From positions 164,628,974 to 164,692,973 of the forward strand of contig CM076850.1 of assembly GCA_039519185.1 (NCBI GenBank): 64,000 nt of DNA. The letters run 5' to 3'. Shown here one piece after another: positions 35,494 to 47,438 of this stretch. Below the pieces are notes generated by a model that saw only the letters and a list, made by a program, of their open reading frames with translations, was not told the origin of the DNA and did not search any database. The translations under genes were made by a program, and so were the position numbers. The stretch is from Astragalus membranaceus. Lineage: Eukaryota > Streptophyta > Magnoliopsida > Fabales > Fabaceae. How positions within the stretch are numbered: the first letter of the stretch is position 1; each line of letters opens with the position of its first letter.

Positions 35494-36701
35494 GATGAGA
35501 AAGAAAGGAACCACAAGAATAGAGGAACTGGCCTTTCACCTTAAGAGAAACTGATGAAAGAGCTTTCCACTGAGAATATGATTAAGGCTAGGTTTTCGGA
35601 ACTTACTTCCCCTAAACATTGGAGAACAAAATGCAATATACCAAATTGTTCAAGTGTTCCAATTTTCAGCTGTTTCGAAGGGATTTATTCTCTTGCAAGA
35701 AAAGATTATTCTTATTAGTTTTGACACGGACACGTATACTAAACACACCAGTGAAACAGACACGTAAACACCAATAATACTTTAAAAAATAGAAATAATT
35801 GAAGTGTCAGTGTCTACGGTAGACACCAAACACGACTTCATATAACTTCAACCTGATAGGTTGTGGAATTCTTTTTCCATTGTTTTTTAATAAATAAAAA
35901 ATAAGATAATGGAATGAAGGGGCAATTATAAACGCACTCTTGGGTGACGCTTACAGTCATTTGCCAAAACATAGTGGGTAAGAGCCATTAATTTTGAAAG
36001 GCTATTGTTAGAAATAGAACTTACTAGTACCCCATATCTTATTATTTTGGCTAAAGTGCTCTCGGGGTCCCTTATCTTTATTTAAAGTAACGAATTAGTC
36101 CTTTATATTTTTTTTGTCCCGAATAAGTCCTTTATCTTTCAAATTTTTGACACATACATCCTTTTCCGTTAACAGTGCTTCTTTATGTGTCAAAAAAAGG
36201 ATTTATGTGTCAAAAATTTGAAACATAAAGGACTGATTTGGGACAGAAAAGGATTTATGTGTCAAAAATTTAAAACATAAAGGACTGTTTTGGAATACTT
36301 TAAAAGCTCATAAGAAAACAAAAAATAAAAAATGTTCGGATTAGAAAATGACAAGAAAGACCCATTTCTCTCACATAAAAATGGTGCTTTTGATCGTGAA
36401 GTTTCTGTATCTTTCGCCATATGACGAGTTAAGGAAATAGATATAAGTTAGAAAAAAAAACAATGATAATTTTTTAAACATTAATTAAAAGTAGAAGAAT
36501 ATTGGTCCTCACCCAAAAACTGATGGATTTAACAACAGTATTATCTGCAAAGGAAGAGAATGTTGCGCTCTCAAATGTATTGAAACGGTCATCCCATTCA
36601 ACCACATTTCTCCTTTTCCCTGCTCCTTTTAGCATTATATAAGGCTTATCAGTGGGGGTGGGGGAATGTTATTTTCCGGGGTTTAAAAGGAACTGGACAG
36701 C
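35494..36701 (+). repeat. Array unit 7 (short form, internal replacement)
   Basis: A 1,208-bp unit. About 134 bp of normal unit sequence is replaced by an unrelated segment at 36049-36285. Confidence 0.9.
36049..36285. mobile_element. Unrelated repeat fragment replacing unit sequence
   Basis: Begins GGCTAAAGTGCTCTCGGGGT and contains AAAGGACTGATTTGGGAC, the near-complement of GTCCCGAATAAGTCCTTT upstream, so the segment is partly self-complementary. Near-duplicate GGATTTATGTGTCAAAAATT blocks occur three times. Similar wording is found at 17560-17720. It looks like a fragment of a dispersed plant repeat. Confidence 0.6.
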
Positions 36702-37804
36702 GATGAGAAAGAAAGGAACAACAAGAATAGAGGAACTGACCTTTCACCTTAAGAGAAACTGATGAAAGAGCTTTCCACTGAGAATTTGATTAAGGCTAGG
36801 TTTTCGGAACTAACTTCCCCTAAACATTGCAGAACAAAATGCAATATACCAAATTGTTCAAGTGTTCCAATTTTCAGCTGTTTCGAAGGGATTTATTCTC
36901 TTTCATGAAAAGATTATTCTTATTAGTATTGACACGGACACGTATACTAAACACACCAGTGAAACAGACACGTAAACACCAATAATACTTTAAAAATAGA
37001 AATAATTGAAGTGTCAGTGTCTACGGTAGACACCAAACATGACTTCATATAACTTCAACCTGATAGGTTGTGGAACTCTTTTTCTATTGTTTTTTAATAA
37101 ATAAAAAATAAGATAATGGAATGAAGGGGCAATTATAAACGCACTCTTGGGTGACGCTTACAGTCATTTGCCAAAACATAGTGGGTAAGAGCCATTATTT
37201 TTGAAAGGCTATTGTTAGAAATAGAACTTACTAGTACTCCATATCGTATTATTTTAATATACACGATTCTCTCGGTCTTAATTATAGATACTTTTCCTAT
37301 TTAATATGATCCTTATTTGCCTTATATTTGGAATACTTTTTTTGTCTAAAAAAGTTTAGGCGATTTGGAATAAACAAAAAAATACTGTTTTGGAATACTT
37401 TAAAAGCTCATAAAAAAGAAAAAAACAAAAAATAAAAATGTTCGGATTAGAAAATGACAAGAAAGGCCCATTTCTCTCACATAAAAATGGTGCTTTTGAT
37501 CGTGAAGTTTCTCTATCTTTCGCCTATGACGAGTTAAGGAAATAGATATATGATAGAAAAAAACAATGATAATTTTTTAAACATTAATTAATAGTAGAAG
37601 AATATTGGTCCTCACCCGGAAACTGATGGATTTAACAACAGTATTATCTGCAAAGGAAGAGAATGTTGCGCTCTCAAATGTATTGAAACGGTCATCCCAT
37701 TCAACCACAGTTCTCCTTTTCCCTGCACCTTTTAGCATTATTTAAGGCTTATCAGTGGGGGTGGGGGAATGTTAGTTTCCGGGGTTTGAAAGGAACTGGT
37801 CAGC
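36702..37804 (+). repeat. Array unit 8 (short form)
   Basis: A 1,103-bp uninterrupted short unit. Confidence 0.9.
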
Positions 37805-38141
37805 GATGAGAAAGAAAGGAACAACAAGAATAGAGGAACTGACCTTTCACCTTAAGAGAAACGGATGAAAGAGCTTTCCATTGAGAATCTGATTAAGGCT
37901 AGGTTTTTGGAACTAACTTCCCCTAAACATTGGAGAACAAAATGCAATATACCAATATGTTCAAGTATTCCAATTTTCAGCTGTTTCGAAGGGATTTATT
38001 CTCTTTCATGAAAAGATTATTCTTATTAGTATTGACACGGACACGTATACTAAACACACCAGTGAAACAGACACGTAAACACCAATAATACTTTAAAAAA
38101 TAGAAATAATTGAAGTGTCAGTGTCTTCGGTAGACACCAAA

Positions 38142-40856
38142 TGTAACACCCCTTTTCTACCCGGAAATTTTTTTGACAAAAATCGGAGTTTCAAAAACGT
38201 TTTTCGCTACACCCACAAGGGATGCCTCATTTTCACCGTTAAAACATCACACGTCAATAAATAAGATTCACCGTTAAAATAGTACGATACATAACAGTAA
38301 CTCCATCACCATGCAGCGGAATAAAAATAAAGTTCAAACGAATAAGAGTAACATCACCATAAAACTTTAACAATTAAATAATAAGGACTACTAATAAAGC
38401 CTAGCGTTCATCCCCCCGAGTGCTACGTATCAGAGCGACGACACCGACTCAACTAGTGAAGGTATACTTGCCTTCACTCGCAATCACCTGCACGTTACCA
38501 ACATAGGGGTAACATTCAAACAGAAGGGGTGAGATATCTAACATTATAATAGCATATATGATAGGCAATATGCTAGAGTTACGACAACTATATCTACCGC
38601 TTCACAACAACATCAAATTACAAATCACCAAACATCATCACCAACATCATGAGTAAATATATGAGATGCAACCCACACCAACGGGTATATGCATGTGGTA
38701 CCAATCATCACCAATAAAATAGCCAATAAGGGCATCATCACCTGTATGAGCATCATCATCATCACCTATAGCTCCAAGGCCGAAGCCTTCATCACCAAAA
38801 TAATGCATATGAATTGTATGCGACACCATGAACAATGCACCAGAGACAATCAACAACAATGGTCATCTATGTGACACACAACAACACCAATATTAATAAA
38901 TGGTCATAGACCCATCACCTGTCACCTTAGCCCATAAAATAGGCACATCACCTGTTATATCATCACCAAATATCACCAATAATCACCAATGACACCAACA
39001 CCTGTAGGGCAGTCTAACAATTGACCGTGACAACAACACCACCGACACCAAAGACACCAATTTACACAACAGCAACATGACAGGAACTGGCGCCCGGCAA
39101 CAGGGCGCCAACAGGCAACATCATGCAACAAGAACTGGCGCCTAGCAACAGGGCACCAACAACAGAGACAGCGACAACAGAGACTGGCGCCCAGCAACAG
39201 GGCGCCAACAGCAGAAAAGAAACTGGCGCCCAGCAACAGGGCGCCACAGCAGGCAACAACATCGCAGAAACTGGCGCCCAGCAACAGGGCGCCACAACAG
39301 GCAGCATCAACACAAAAACTGGCGCCAGCAACAGGGCGCCACAGCAGGCAACATCAACACAGAAACTGGCGCCCAGCAACAGGGCGCCTTAGACACCAGC
39401 AACAAAACAGAAACTGGCGCCCAACAACAGGGCGCCTTAGACATCATCAACAAGACAGAAACTGGCGCCCAGCAACAGGGCGCCTTGGACAGCAGCAACA
39501 ACAACAGACATGGCGCCCAGGGGTAGGGCGCCTAGCACAACAGGAACAACAACAGACTTGGCGCCCAGGAGCAGGGCGCCTAGCACCACAGAAGCAATAA
39601 CTGACATGGCCCCCAGGAGCAGGGCGCCTAGCACAAACACAACACCAACTGACATGGCGCCCAGGAGTAGGGCGCCTAGCACACCAGCAACAACATCAGA
39701 CATGGCGCCCAGGAGCAGGGCGCCTAGCACCACAGAAGCAACAACAGACATGGCGCCCAGGAGCAGGGCGCCTAGCACAACAACAACAACAACTGACATG
39801 GCGCCCAGGAGCAGGGCGCCTAGCACACCAGCAGCAACATCAGACATGGCGCCCAGGATCAGGGCGCCTAGCACAGCAGCAACACAGGCAGGCAAACAGC
39901 AACAGCAGGACATGGGAACATCACTGGGCGCCTAGGGCGCCACTTTCAGCCACAACAGGACACACTGGGCCCCTAGGGCGCCTTTTCAGCAGCACCTAAA
40001 CGACACTGGGCGCATAGGGCGCCAACTCCAGCAACCAAGACAGCAACACTGGGCGCCTAGGGCGCCACTTCCAGCAACAAACCAAACAGAACATCATGAC
40101 TGGGCGCCTAGGGCGCCACATTCAGCAACAACAAAACAGAACACCATGGCAGGGCGCCTAGGGCGGCACATTCAGCACAACAGAACAGGAAAACAGTGGC
40201 TGGGCGCCTAGGGCGCCACATTCAGCCTAGCCTACATAATTAGACATGGCGCCCAGGAACAGGGCGCCTTTTCCAGCAACCGAAACAACAACCACATATG
40301 CGACAACAACAATGGCGCCCATGGCGCCTAGGGTTCAATTTTCGATTTTCACCAAGATCAATCACCAAACACCAAATTACGACATCATGATTACATTCAA
40401 ACAACACCAAATCAACATCAAACAAGACAAAGAAACAACATAGGGCCTATCTCCCACATAACCCCCATCATACACCCTATTATAAGGATAGAACCCACCC
40501 TTACCTTAGATTTGCCGAATACGAGATCTCCTTGAACGAAAACTCCAAAGAACCACAGCAACAGAGCTCTTCTCCTCCTTCTCCTTGGTTGCGCCTCCAC
40601 TCTTCTCTTCTCTCTTCGCAATCTCTATTTCTTTTTCTCAAATATTCGCAAATGACCAAACCCTAGCCAATGCCTTCACCTATGCGCCTATCCATTGGGC
40701 TCTTGGATCACGGGCCCCCGTCTACTACTCAGCTTAATTATTAAACACCACCCCCTGATTTAAATAAAACATCATATTATTATTTTAATATGACTATACT
40801 AATAAAATACCTAAATAATTTAATTAAATAAATAATTAAATTATTTGGGCGTTACA
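38142..40856 (-). repeat. Tekay-like 3' LTR, complete
   Basis: A 2,715-bp LTR. On the sense (minus) strand it runs TGTAACGCCC ... GGGGTGTTACA, with 7-bp inverted ends that match except for one base. The middle is a GC-rich hairpin array (39084-40332) within otherwise AT-rich sequence. Confidence 0.92.
39084..40332 (+). repeat. GGCGCC hairpin array in 3' LTR (about 26 units)
   Basis: About 26 successive palindromic pairs. Type I is GGCGCCC-AGCAACA-GGGCGCC at variable spacing; type II is GGCGCCC-AGGAGCA-GGGCGCC with a strict 48-bp period (39510-39890); type III is GGGCGCCTAGGGCGCC (39925-40220). Each unit could fold into a 6-7 bp GC stem. The 48-bp period leaves long frames open on both strands; I do not take these as genes. 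Confidence 0.9.
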
Positions 40857-40872
40857 ACTCTCCCCCACTTAG
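40857..40872 (-). promoter_or_regulatory. Polypurine tract of Tekay-like element
   Basis: On the minus strand CTAAGTGGGGGAGAGT lies directly before the LTR start TGTAACGCCC, where plus-strand DNA synthesis is primed. Confidence 0.85.
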
Positions 40873-43739
40873 AATATTTCGTCCTCGAAATTTACCTGAT
40901 TCAAACAGCTCGGGATTGGATTCCCGCATCTTGCTCTCCAGCTCCCATGTCATGCTCTCTCCGGCAGCTCCTAGCCAGACTACTTTCACCAACGCAATCT
41001 CCTTGCCTCTTAAGATTTTCACTTCATGATCTTCGATTCGTACAGGCATCGTCTCCACCGTGAGATTATCCCGTACCTCCACCTCATCCATGCGGATTAC
41101 ATGAGATGGATCTGAAATGTACTTCCGAAGTTGTGACACATGAAACACGTCATGCAAATTCGAAAGGTTAGGCGGTAAAGCCACTCTATATGCAACATTC
41201 CCGACTCTCTCTGAAATCTGATAAGGACCAATGAAATGAGGAGTGAGCTTCTTCGACTTCAAAGTGCGTCCAACACCGGTCACTGGAGTGACTCTCAAAA
41301 ATACATGCTCACCCGCTTGAAATTCTAAATCTTTCCTCCGCTTGTCGTGATAACTCTTCTGTCGACTCTGCGAAGCCTTCATCTTCTCACGAATCAACTT
41401 CACTTTTTCAGTTGTCTCTCGAACAATCTCTGGTCCAAGCACCACACTCTCTCCAGACTCATACCAACACAGCAGGGTTCTACACTTCCGACCATATAAT
41501 GCCTCAAAAGGTGCCATCCCAATACTAGAATGGTAACTATTGTTATACTTGAACTCTATCAGTGGAAGGTAGGAGTCCCACGAACCTCCTTGTTCCAAAA
41601 CACAAGCCCTCAACAAATCTTCTAATGACTGAATTGTCCTCTCTGACTGACCATCTGTCTGAGGATGATATGCCGAACTCAACCTCAACTTAGACCCCAA
41701 CTTCTCTTGCAAACTCTTCCAGAAATCTGAAGTGAACCTCGGATCTCTATCCGAAACAATACTCGTAGGAACTCCATGAAGCTTCACAATCTCCCGGATA
41801 TAAATCTCCGCCAACTTCGACACCGGATATGTGATGTTGATAGGAACAAAATGAGACGATTTCGTTAACCTGTCAACAATCACCCAAATTGCATCATGCC
41901 CCCTCGCAGTATTAGGCAATCCCGTCACAAAGTCCATCGAAATGCTATCCCATTTCCACTCTGGAATTTCTAACGGTTGCATCAATCCTGCAAGCTTTTG
42001 ATGCTCAACCTTGGACTTCTGGCAAGTCAAACATGCATAAACGAACTGCGCCACATCTCGCTTCATATCAGGCCACCAAAACAACTTCTTCAGGTCTTGA
42101 TACATCTTTGTAGCTCCCGGATGAATACTTAACTTACTTCTGTGACTCTCTTCAAGAATTGCTTTCTTCATCTCTGGGTCATCAGGAATGCAAATTCTAT
42201 CACGGAACCTCAATACACCTTGCGCATCCAGCTTGAAATCATTATTCTCAGATTGATCAATCCCGACCATCAAGTCTACCAGCTTAACATCTGACTTCTG
42301 GGCCTCTCTGATGCTGTTCAGAAAATCATTACCAATCTTCAACATCCCTAACTTAACACTCTGAGGTGTCCCTTCACAAACCAGACTCATATCTCTGAAC
42401 TCCTCAATCAGTTCTAACTCCTTAACCATCATTGCCGACATATGCAAAGTCTTCCGGCTCAAAGCATCAGCCACGACATTAGCTTTGCCTGGGTGATAGT
42501 TCAAACTGAAATCATAGTCCTTCAACAACTCCAACCATCGCCGCTGCCTCATATTCAACTCCTTCTGGTCAAACAAATATTTCAAGCTCTTATGGTCACT
42601 AAACACCTCAAATCTAGAACCATAGAGATAGTGCCTCCAAACCTTCAGCACAAAGACCACTGCAGCTAGCTCCAAGTCATGCGTAGGATTGTTCTTCTCA
42701 TGAACCCTTAACTGCCTTGACGCATAAGCAATTACCTTCCCATTTTGCATAAGCACTCCACCTAGGCCCATCTTAGAAGCATCACAATACACCACAAAAG
42801 GTTCTCCCGGATTGGGTAACGTCAAGATAGGAGACGTCGTCAATCTCTTCTTCAACTCCACAAAACTCTCATCACAACGAGCATCCCATACAAAAGCTTT
42901 ACCCTTACAAGTCAACTGAGTCAACGGAAGGGCCAACTTGGAAAAACCTTCGATGAACCTCCTATAATAACCAGCCAACCCCAAAAAGCTTCTAATCTCT
43001 GTAGCCGACTTTGGGGCTTCCCAATTCAACACTGCATCTACTTTCGACGGATCCACCGCAATACCACTACCAGAAATGATATGACCGAGAAAACTCACTT
43101 CCTTCAACCAAAACTCACACTTTGACAATTTCCCATACAGCTTCTTTTCCTTCAGTACCTCCAATACTAACCTCAGATGCTCTGCATGCTCTTCTTCCGG
43201 TTTAGAGTAAATCAGAATGTCGTCAATGAACACCACTACAAACCGATCTAAGTAAGTATGAAATATACGATTCATATATTCCATAAATACTCCTGGTGCG
43301 TTGGTAACACCGAACGACATCACCGAATACTCATAATGTCGACCATAACGGGTTCTGAAAGCCGTCTTCTGAATATCTTCGTCCCTCACTTTGATCTGAT
43401 GATAACCTGATCTCAAATCAATCTTACTGAACACTTGAGCACCCACCAACTGATCCATCAAATCGTCTATCCTCGGAAGTGGATACTTGTTCTTAATTGT
43501 CACCTTATTCAACTGCCGATAATCCACACAGAGTCTCATACTACCATCCTTCTTCTTCACTAACAGCACAGGAGCTCCCCACGGCGATACACTCGGCCTC
43601 ACAAACTTCTTCTCGAGCAGATCCTCAAGTTGCTTCTTCAACTCAGCCAATTCAGATGCGGACATCCTGTACGGTGCCATAGAAACATGTCTAGTACCAG
43701 GTACAAGATCAATAGAGAATTCAACTTCCCTCTCTGGCG
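40873..43739 (-). pseudogene. Tekay-like pol: RT, RNase H, integrase, chromodomain
   Basis: A long frame, open from 43739 into the LTR (stop at 40852-40854). Counting from the Met at 43680 it has 942 residues: RT with FIDD at 151-154; RNase H with YCDAS (about 298-302), DLE (335-337) and SDHKS (361-365); integrase zinc finger (H513, H520, C550, C553) and D583, D644, E680; and a chromodomain-like tail at about 884-925, which in this lineage targets integration to modified chromatin. All catalytic motifs look present, but a solo LTR cuts the 5' side off from protease and gag, so it cannot be made as a normal polyprotein. Confidence 0.92.
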
Positions 43740-43744
43740 GTACA

Positions 43745-45889
43745 TGTAACGCCCAAATAATTTAATTATTTATTTAATTAAATTATTTAGGTATTTTATT
43801 AGTATAGTTATATTAAATTAATAAAATGATGTTTTATTTAAATTAGGGAGTGGTGTTTAGTGATTAAGCTGAGGAGTAGACGGGGGTACGTGATCCACGA
43901 GCCCAATGGCATAGGCGCATGAAGGAGAGTATTGGCTAGGGTTTAGTCATTTGCGCATTTTTGAGAAAAGAAAAGAAAGTTGCGAAGAGGAGAAGAGAGG
44001 AAACGGCGCGAAACCAAGGAGAAAGAAGATAGGAGCTTTGTTGCGGTGGTTCTTTGGAGCTTTCGTGCAAGAGGATCTCGTATTCGGCAAATATAAGGTA
44101 AGGGTATATGATAGGTGTTATGTGGGAGATAGGGCCTATGTTGTCCCTTTGATCTTGTTGGGGTTGATTTATTGATGTTAGAATGTATGCATGATGGTTG
44201 TAATTGGTTGATCATGGTGAAAATTTGATGTTTGAGAATTGGTGCAATTTGGTGTTTGGTGATTGATGCGTTCGTACAAAAAATTATGTATGCTAGGCTA
44301 AATGTGGCGCCCTAGGCGCCCAGCCACTGTTTTCCTGTGTTGTTGTTGCTGGATGTGGCGCCCTAGGCGCCCAGACATGGTGTTCGGTTTGGTTTGTTGC
44401 AGGAAGTGGCGCCTTAGGCGCCCAGGGTGTTTTCTGGTTGCTGAAAGTGGCGCCTTAGGCGCCCAGTGTTGTGTTGTGAGTTTGTGTTGCTGTGAAGGGC
44501 GCCCTAGGCGCCCAGTATTTCTGTGCTTGTTGCTGATTTAGGCGCCCTGCTCCTGGGCGCCGGTTTTCTGTGATGTTGTTGCTGATTTAGGCGCCCTGCT
44601 CCTGGGCGCCAGTTTCTGTGTTGCTGGCCTGCTAGGCGCCTTACTCTTGGGCGCCATTTCTGTGTTGTTGTGCCAGGCGCCCTGCTCCTGGGCGCCAAGT
44701 CTGTTGTTGCCACTGTTGTGCTAGGCGCCCTGCTCCTGGGCGCCAATTCTGTCTCTGTTGCTGTGGTGCTAAGCGCCCTGCTCTTGGGCGCCATGTCTGA
44801 TGTTGCTGCTGGTGTGCTAGGCGCCCTGCTCCTGGGCGCCATGTCAGTTGGTGTTGCTGTTGTGCTAGGCGCCCTGCTCCTGGGCGCCAAGTCTGCTTCT
44901 GTTACTGTTGTGCTAGGCGCCCTGCTCCTGGGCGCCATGTCTGTTTGTACTGCTGTTGCACTAGGCGCCCCGTTGCTGGGCGCCAGTTCCCGTTGGTTGT
45001 TGTTGCCTCTTGGCGTCCTGTTGCTGGGCGCCAGTTTCTGTTATGTTGCTGCTGTCCAAGGCGCCCTGTTGCTGGGCACCAGTTTCTATTTTGGTTGTTG
45101 TTGTCTAAGGCGCCCTGTTGTTGGGCGCCAGATTCGGGTGTTGCTGTTAGCGCCATGTTGAAGGGCGCCAGATTCTGTGGTTGTTGTTGTCTGTGGCGCC
45201 CTGTTGCTGGGCGCCAGTTTCTGTGTTGCTGTTAGCGCCCTGCTGTTGGGCGCCAGTTTTCTGTGTTGTTGCTGTGACTGTGGCGCCCTGTTGCTGGGCG
45301 CCAGTTTCTGTGTTGATGTTTCCTGTTGTGGCGCCCTGTTGCTGGGCGCCAGTTTCTGCGATGTTGTTGCCTGCTGTGGCGCCCTGTTGCTGGGCGCCAG
45401 TTTCTGTGCTCCTGTTGGCGCCCTGTTGCTGGGCGCCAGTTTCTGTTGTTGCTGTTCCGTTTGTGGCGCCCTGTTGCTGGGCGCCAGTTCCTGCTGGGTG
45501 ATGTTGCCTGTTGGCGCCCTGTGGCCGGGCGCCAGTTCCTGTCACGTTACTGTTGTGTAAATTGGTGTCTTTGGTGTCGGTGGATGTTGTTGTTACGGTC
45601 AATTGTTAGACTGCCCTATAGTGTTGGTGTCTTTGGTATTAATTGTCTTTATTATTTAATTTCTGTAGTTTTACGGTGATGTTATGATTAATTGTTGAAC
45701 CTTTATTTTTATTCCGCTGCATGGTGATGGAGTTACAGTTATGTATCGTACTATTTAAATGGTGAATTTTATTTATTGACGTGTGAAGTTTATTGGTGTA
45801 AATGTGGCATCCCTTGTGGGTGTAGCGAAAGACATTTTTGAAACTCTGATTTTTGTCAAAAATTTTCCGGGTAGAAAAGGGGTGTTACA
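43745..45889 (+). mobile_element. Solo LTR of the same Tekay-like family, inverted
   Basis: A 2,145-bp LTR running TGTAACGCCCAAATAATTT ... GGGGTGTTACA on the plus strand, opposite to its host element. Perfect 5-bp target duplications GTACA flank it at 43740-43744 and 45890-45894. It has its own GGCGCC hairpin array. No internal domain remains, as expected after LTR-LTR recombination. Confidence 0.95.
44304..45540 (+). repeat. GGCGCC hairpin array in inverted solo LTR
   Basis: Same three hairpin types in the reverse order and complement, with different copy number from the two full-element LTRs. Type II pairs (GGCGCCCTGCTCCTGGGCGCC) dominate 44540-44940; type I pairs (with TGTTGCT loops) fill 44960-45530. 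Confidence 0.9.
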
Positions 45890-45894
45890 GTACA

Positions 45895-46436
45895 CTTGGA
45901 ATCTCATCAGGGAAAACTTCAGGAAACTCGCGCACCACCTGCAACTGTTCAATGATAGCTTGATTCTCAACAGACAATGATGCCATCAGCGAGAATAACT
46001 GGACTCCTTCCTTCATCAACTTCCGCAACTGACTAGCGGACAACAGACCAGACTCCTCTCCTTCAAAACTCACCGACTTGCTACGACAATTAATATGGAC
46101 ATGGTTATGCTCTAACCAGTTCATACCCAAGATTACATCCAATCCGCTCAACGGCAAACAAACAAAATCCACAACAAAGTCTCTGTCGAAGATCGACAAG
46201 GGACACTGAGAACACATTAGAGAGGTAGTTACCGACCCCTTAGCTGGAGTGTCGACAACCATCTCTCCATTCATGGCAGACAATGCAAGATTCAATCTCT
46301 TACAACAATCAGCAGCAATAAAGCAATGTGTAGCACCAGTATCAACAATAGATTTTAAAGGAGTACCATTAATGAAGCTCGTACCTCTAATAAGCCTATC
46401 ATCTTCAGTAGGCTCTTCACCTGCCAAAGCGAACAC
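45895..46436 (-). pseudogene. Tekay-like aspartic protease
   Basis: The frame from the Met at 46436 has a canonical protease motif VDTGATHCF (DTGA at residues 32-35) and DVILGMNWL further on. It runs to the solo LTR boundary (45894), where the reading frame is cut; RT homology resumes at 43739. Confidence 0.88.
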
Positions 46437-46439
46437 TTT

Positions 46440-47319
46440 TCCACTGGACCTTTCCTTCTTCGGCTTCGAACACTAAGTACTAATGTGCCCTCCTTCACCA
46501 CAGTTGTAGCAGACCACCTCCTTACGCTCACACTCAGCCACCACATGACCCTCTTTACCACAACGGTAACACTTCACTTCAGCCTAGCACACGTTACTCT
46601 TGTGACCAGTTTTGCCACATTTGTAACATACGATGCTAGCAGGAGCATCTCCCCCACTAGTCCTCTTGCCAGCAGCAGCTTTCTGTTTACCCTTACCAGC
46701 AGGAACATCATACGCTTACCATGACTTTGAAATTTGCTCCTCTTCTCATTCATCATTTTGTAGTGAGCATTGTTGACTTCCTCATAAATTCTGCAGCTGT
46801 CAATCAAATCAGCAAAAACACGGATCTTCTGATAACCAATCGCCTTCTTAATCTCAGGTCGCAACCCATTCTCAAATTTGATACACTTCGAAAATTCAGC
46901 AGTTGCTTCACTGTAATGCGGGTAAAACTTTGCTAATTCTTACCTCGGACATCCTCCGGATAATATTTTCTCATAAACTCCCTGCGGAACACAGCCCAAG
47001 TGATCTCTTCGTTTGCAGTCTCCAATCTCTGCCTAGCCTCTAACCACCAGTCATCGGCCTCCTCTGCCAGCATATGCGTACCATAACGGACCTTCTGTGC
47101 TGGGGTGCAGTCCATCACACGAAAAATCCTCTCCGTCTCTTTCAACCAAGCTAAAGCCCCATCGGGATCATACTTGCCGTTGAAGGTAGGCGGATTCTCT
47201 CTCTGAAAGGTAGCCAAACTCCGAGACCCAGCATTCTCACCAGCATTCTGTTGACCCTCCACGGCCTGAGCCATAGCAGCCAACGCAGCACCAATAGCAG
47301 CATCGTTCCTTCCAGCCAT
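46440..47319 (-). pseudogene. Tekay-like gag with zinc knuckles, frame-broken
   Basis: Starts MAGRNDAAIGAALAAMAQAV at 47319. The gag core is recognisable (WWLEARQRLE, FRREFMRKYYPEDVR). A stop at 46933 breaks it; homology continues in other frames through 46574-46864 and then CX2CX4HX4C knuckles (about 46470-46640), the last one with a stop just before its final Cys. Gag therefore cannot be made intact. Confidence 0.85.
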
Positions 47320-47422
47320 CTCAACTAATCACTACAATCATAAACAATAGTTAGAACTAATTGACAATACTTGATCGTCAATGACACAATAACTTGACAA
47401 CTTGGCCGGACAGACCGAAACT

Positions 47423-47438
47423 GCTCTGATACTACTAA
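47423..47438 (-). promoter_or_regulatory. Primer-binding site of Tekay-like element
   Basis: On the minus strand AGTAGTATCAGAGC directly follows the 5' LTR. TATCAGAGC is complementary to the 3' end of initiator tRNA-Met, the usual primer in this lineage; the first bases differ from the consensus TGGTATCAGAGC. Confidence 0.75.

Noticed and set aside
39510..39935. 141-codon frame with a 16-residue repeat (MAPRSRAPST...), and similar frames on both strands of all three GGCGCC arrays
   Set aside because: The 48-bp repeat period is divisible by three, so any frame free of stops stays open on both strands. There is no other sign of coding and the frames lie inside LTRs.
39084..40332. CRISPR-like look of regularly spaced palindromic repeats
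   Set aside because: Spacers are themselves similar low-complexity CA-rich sequence, there are no cas genes, and the context is a plant retrotransposon LTR.
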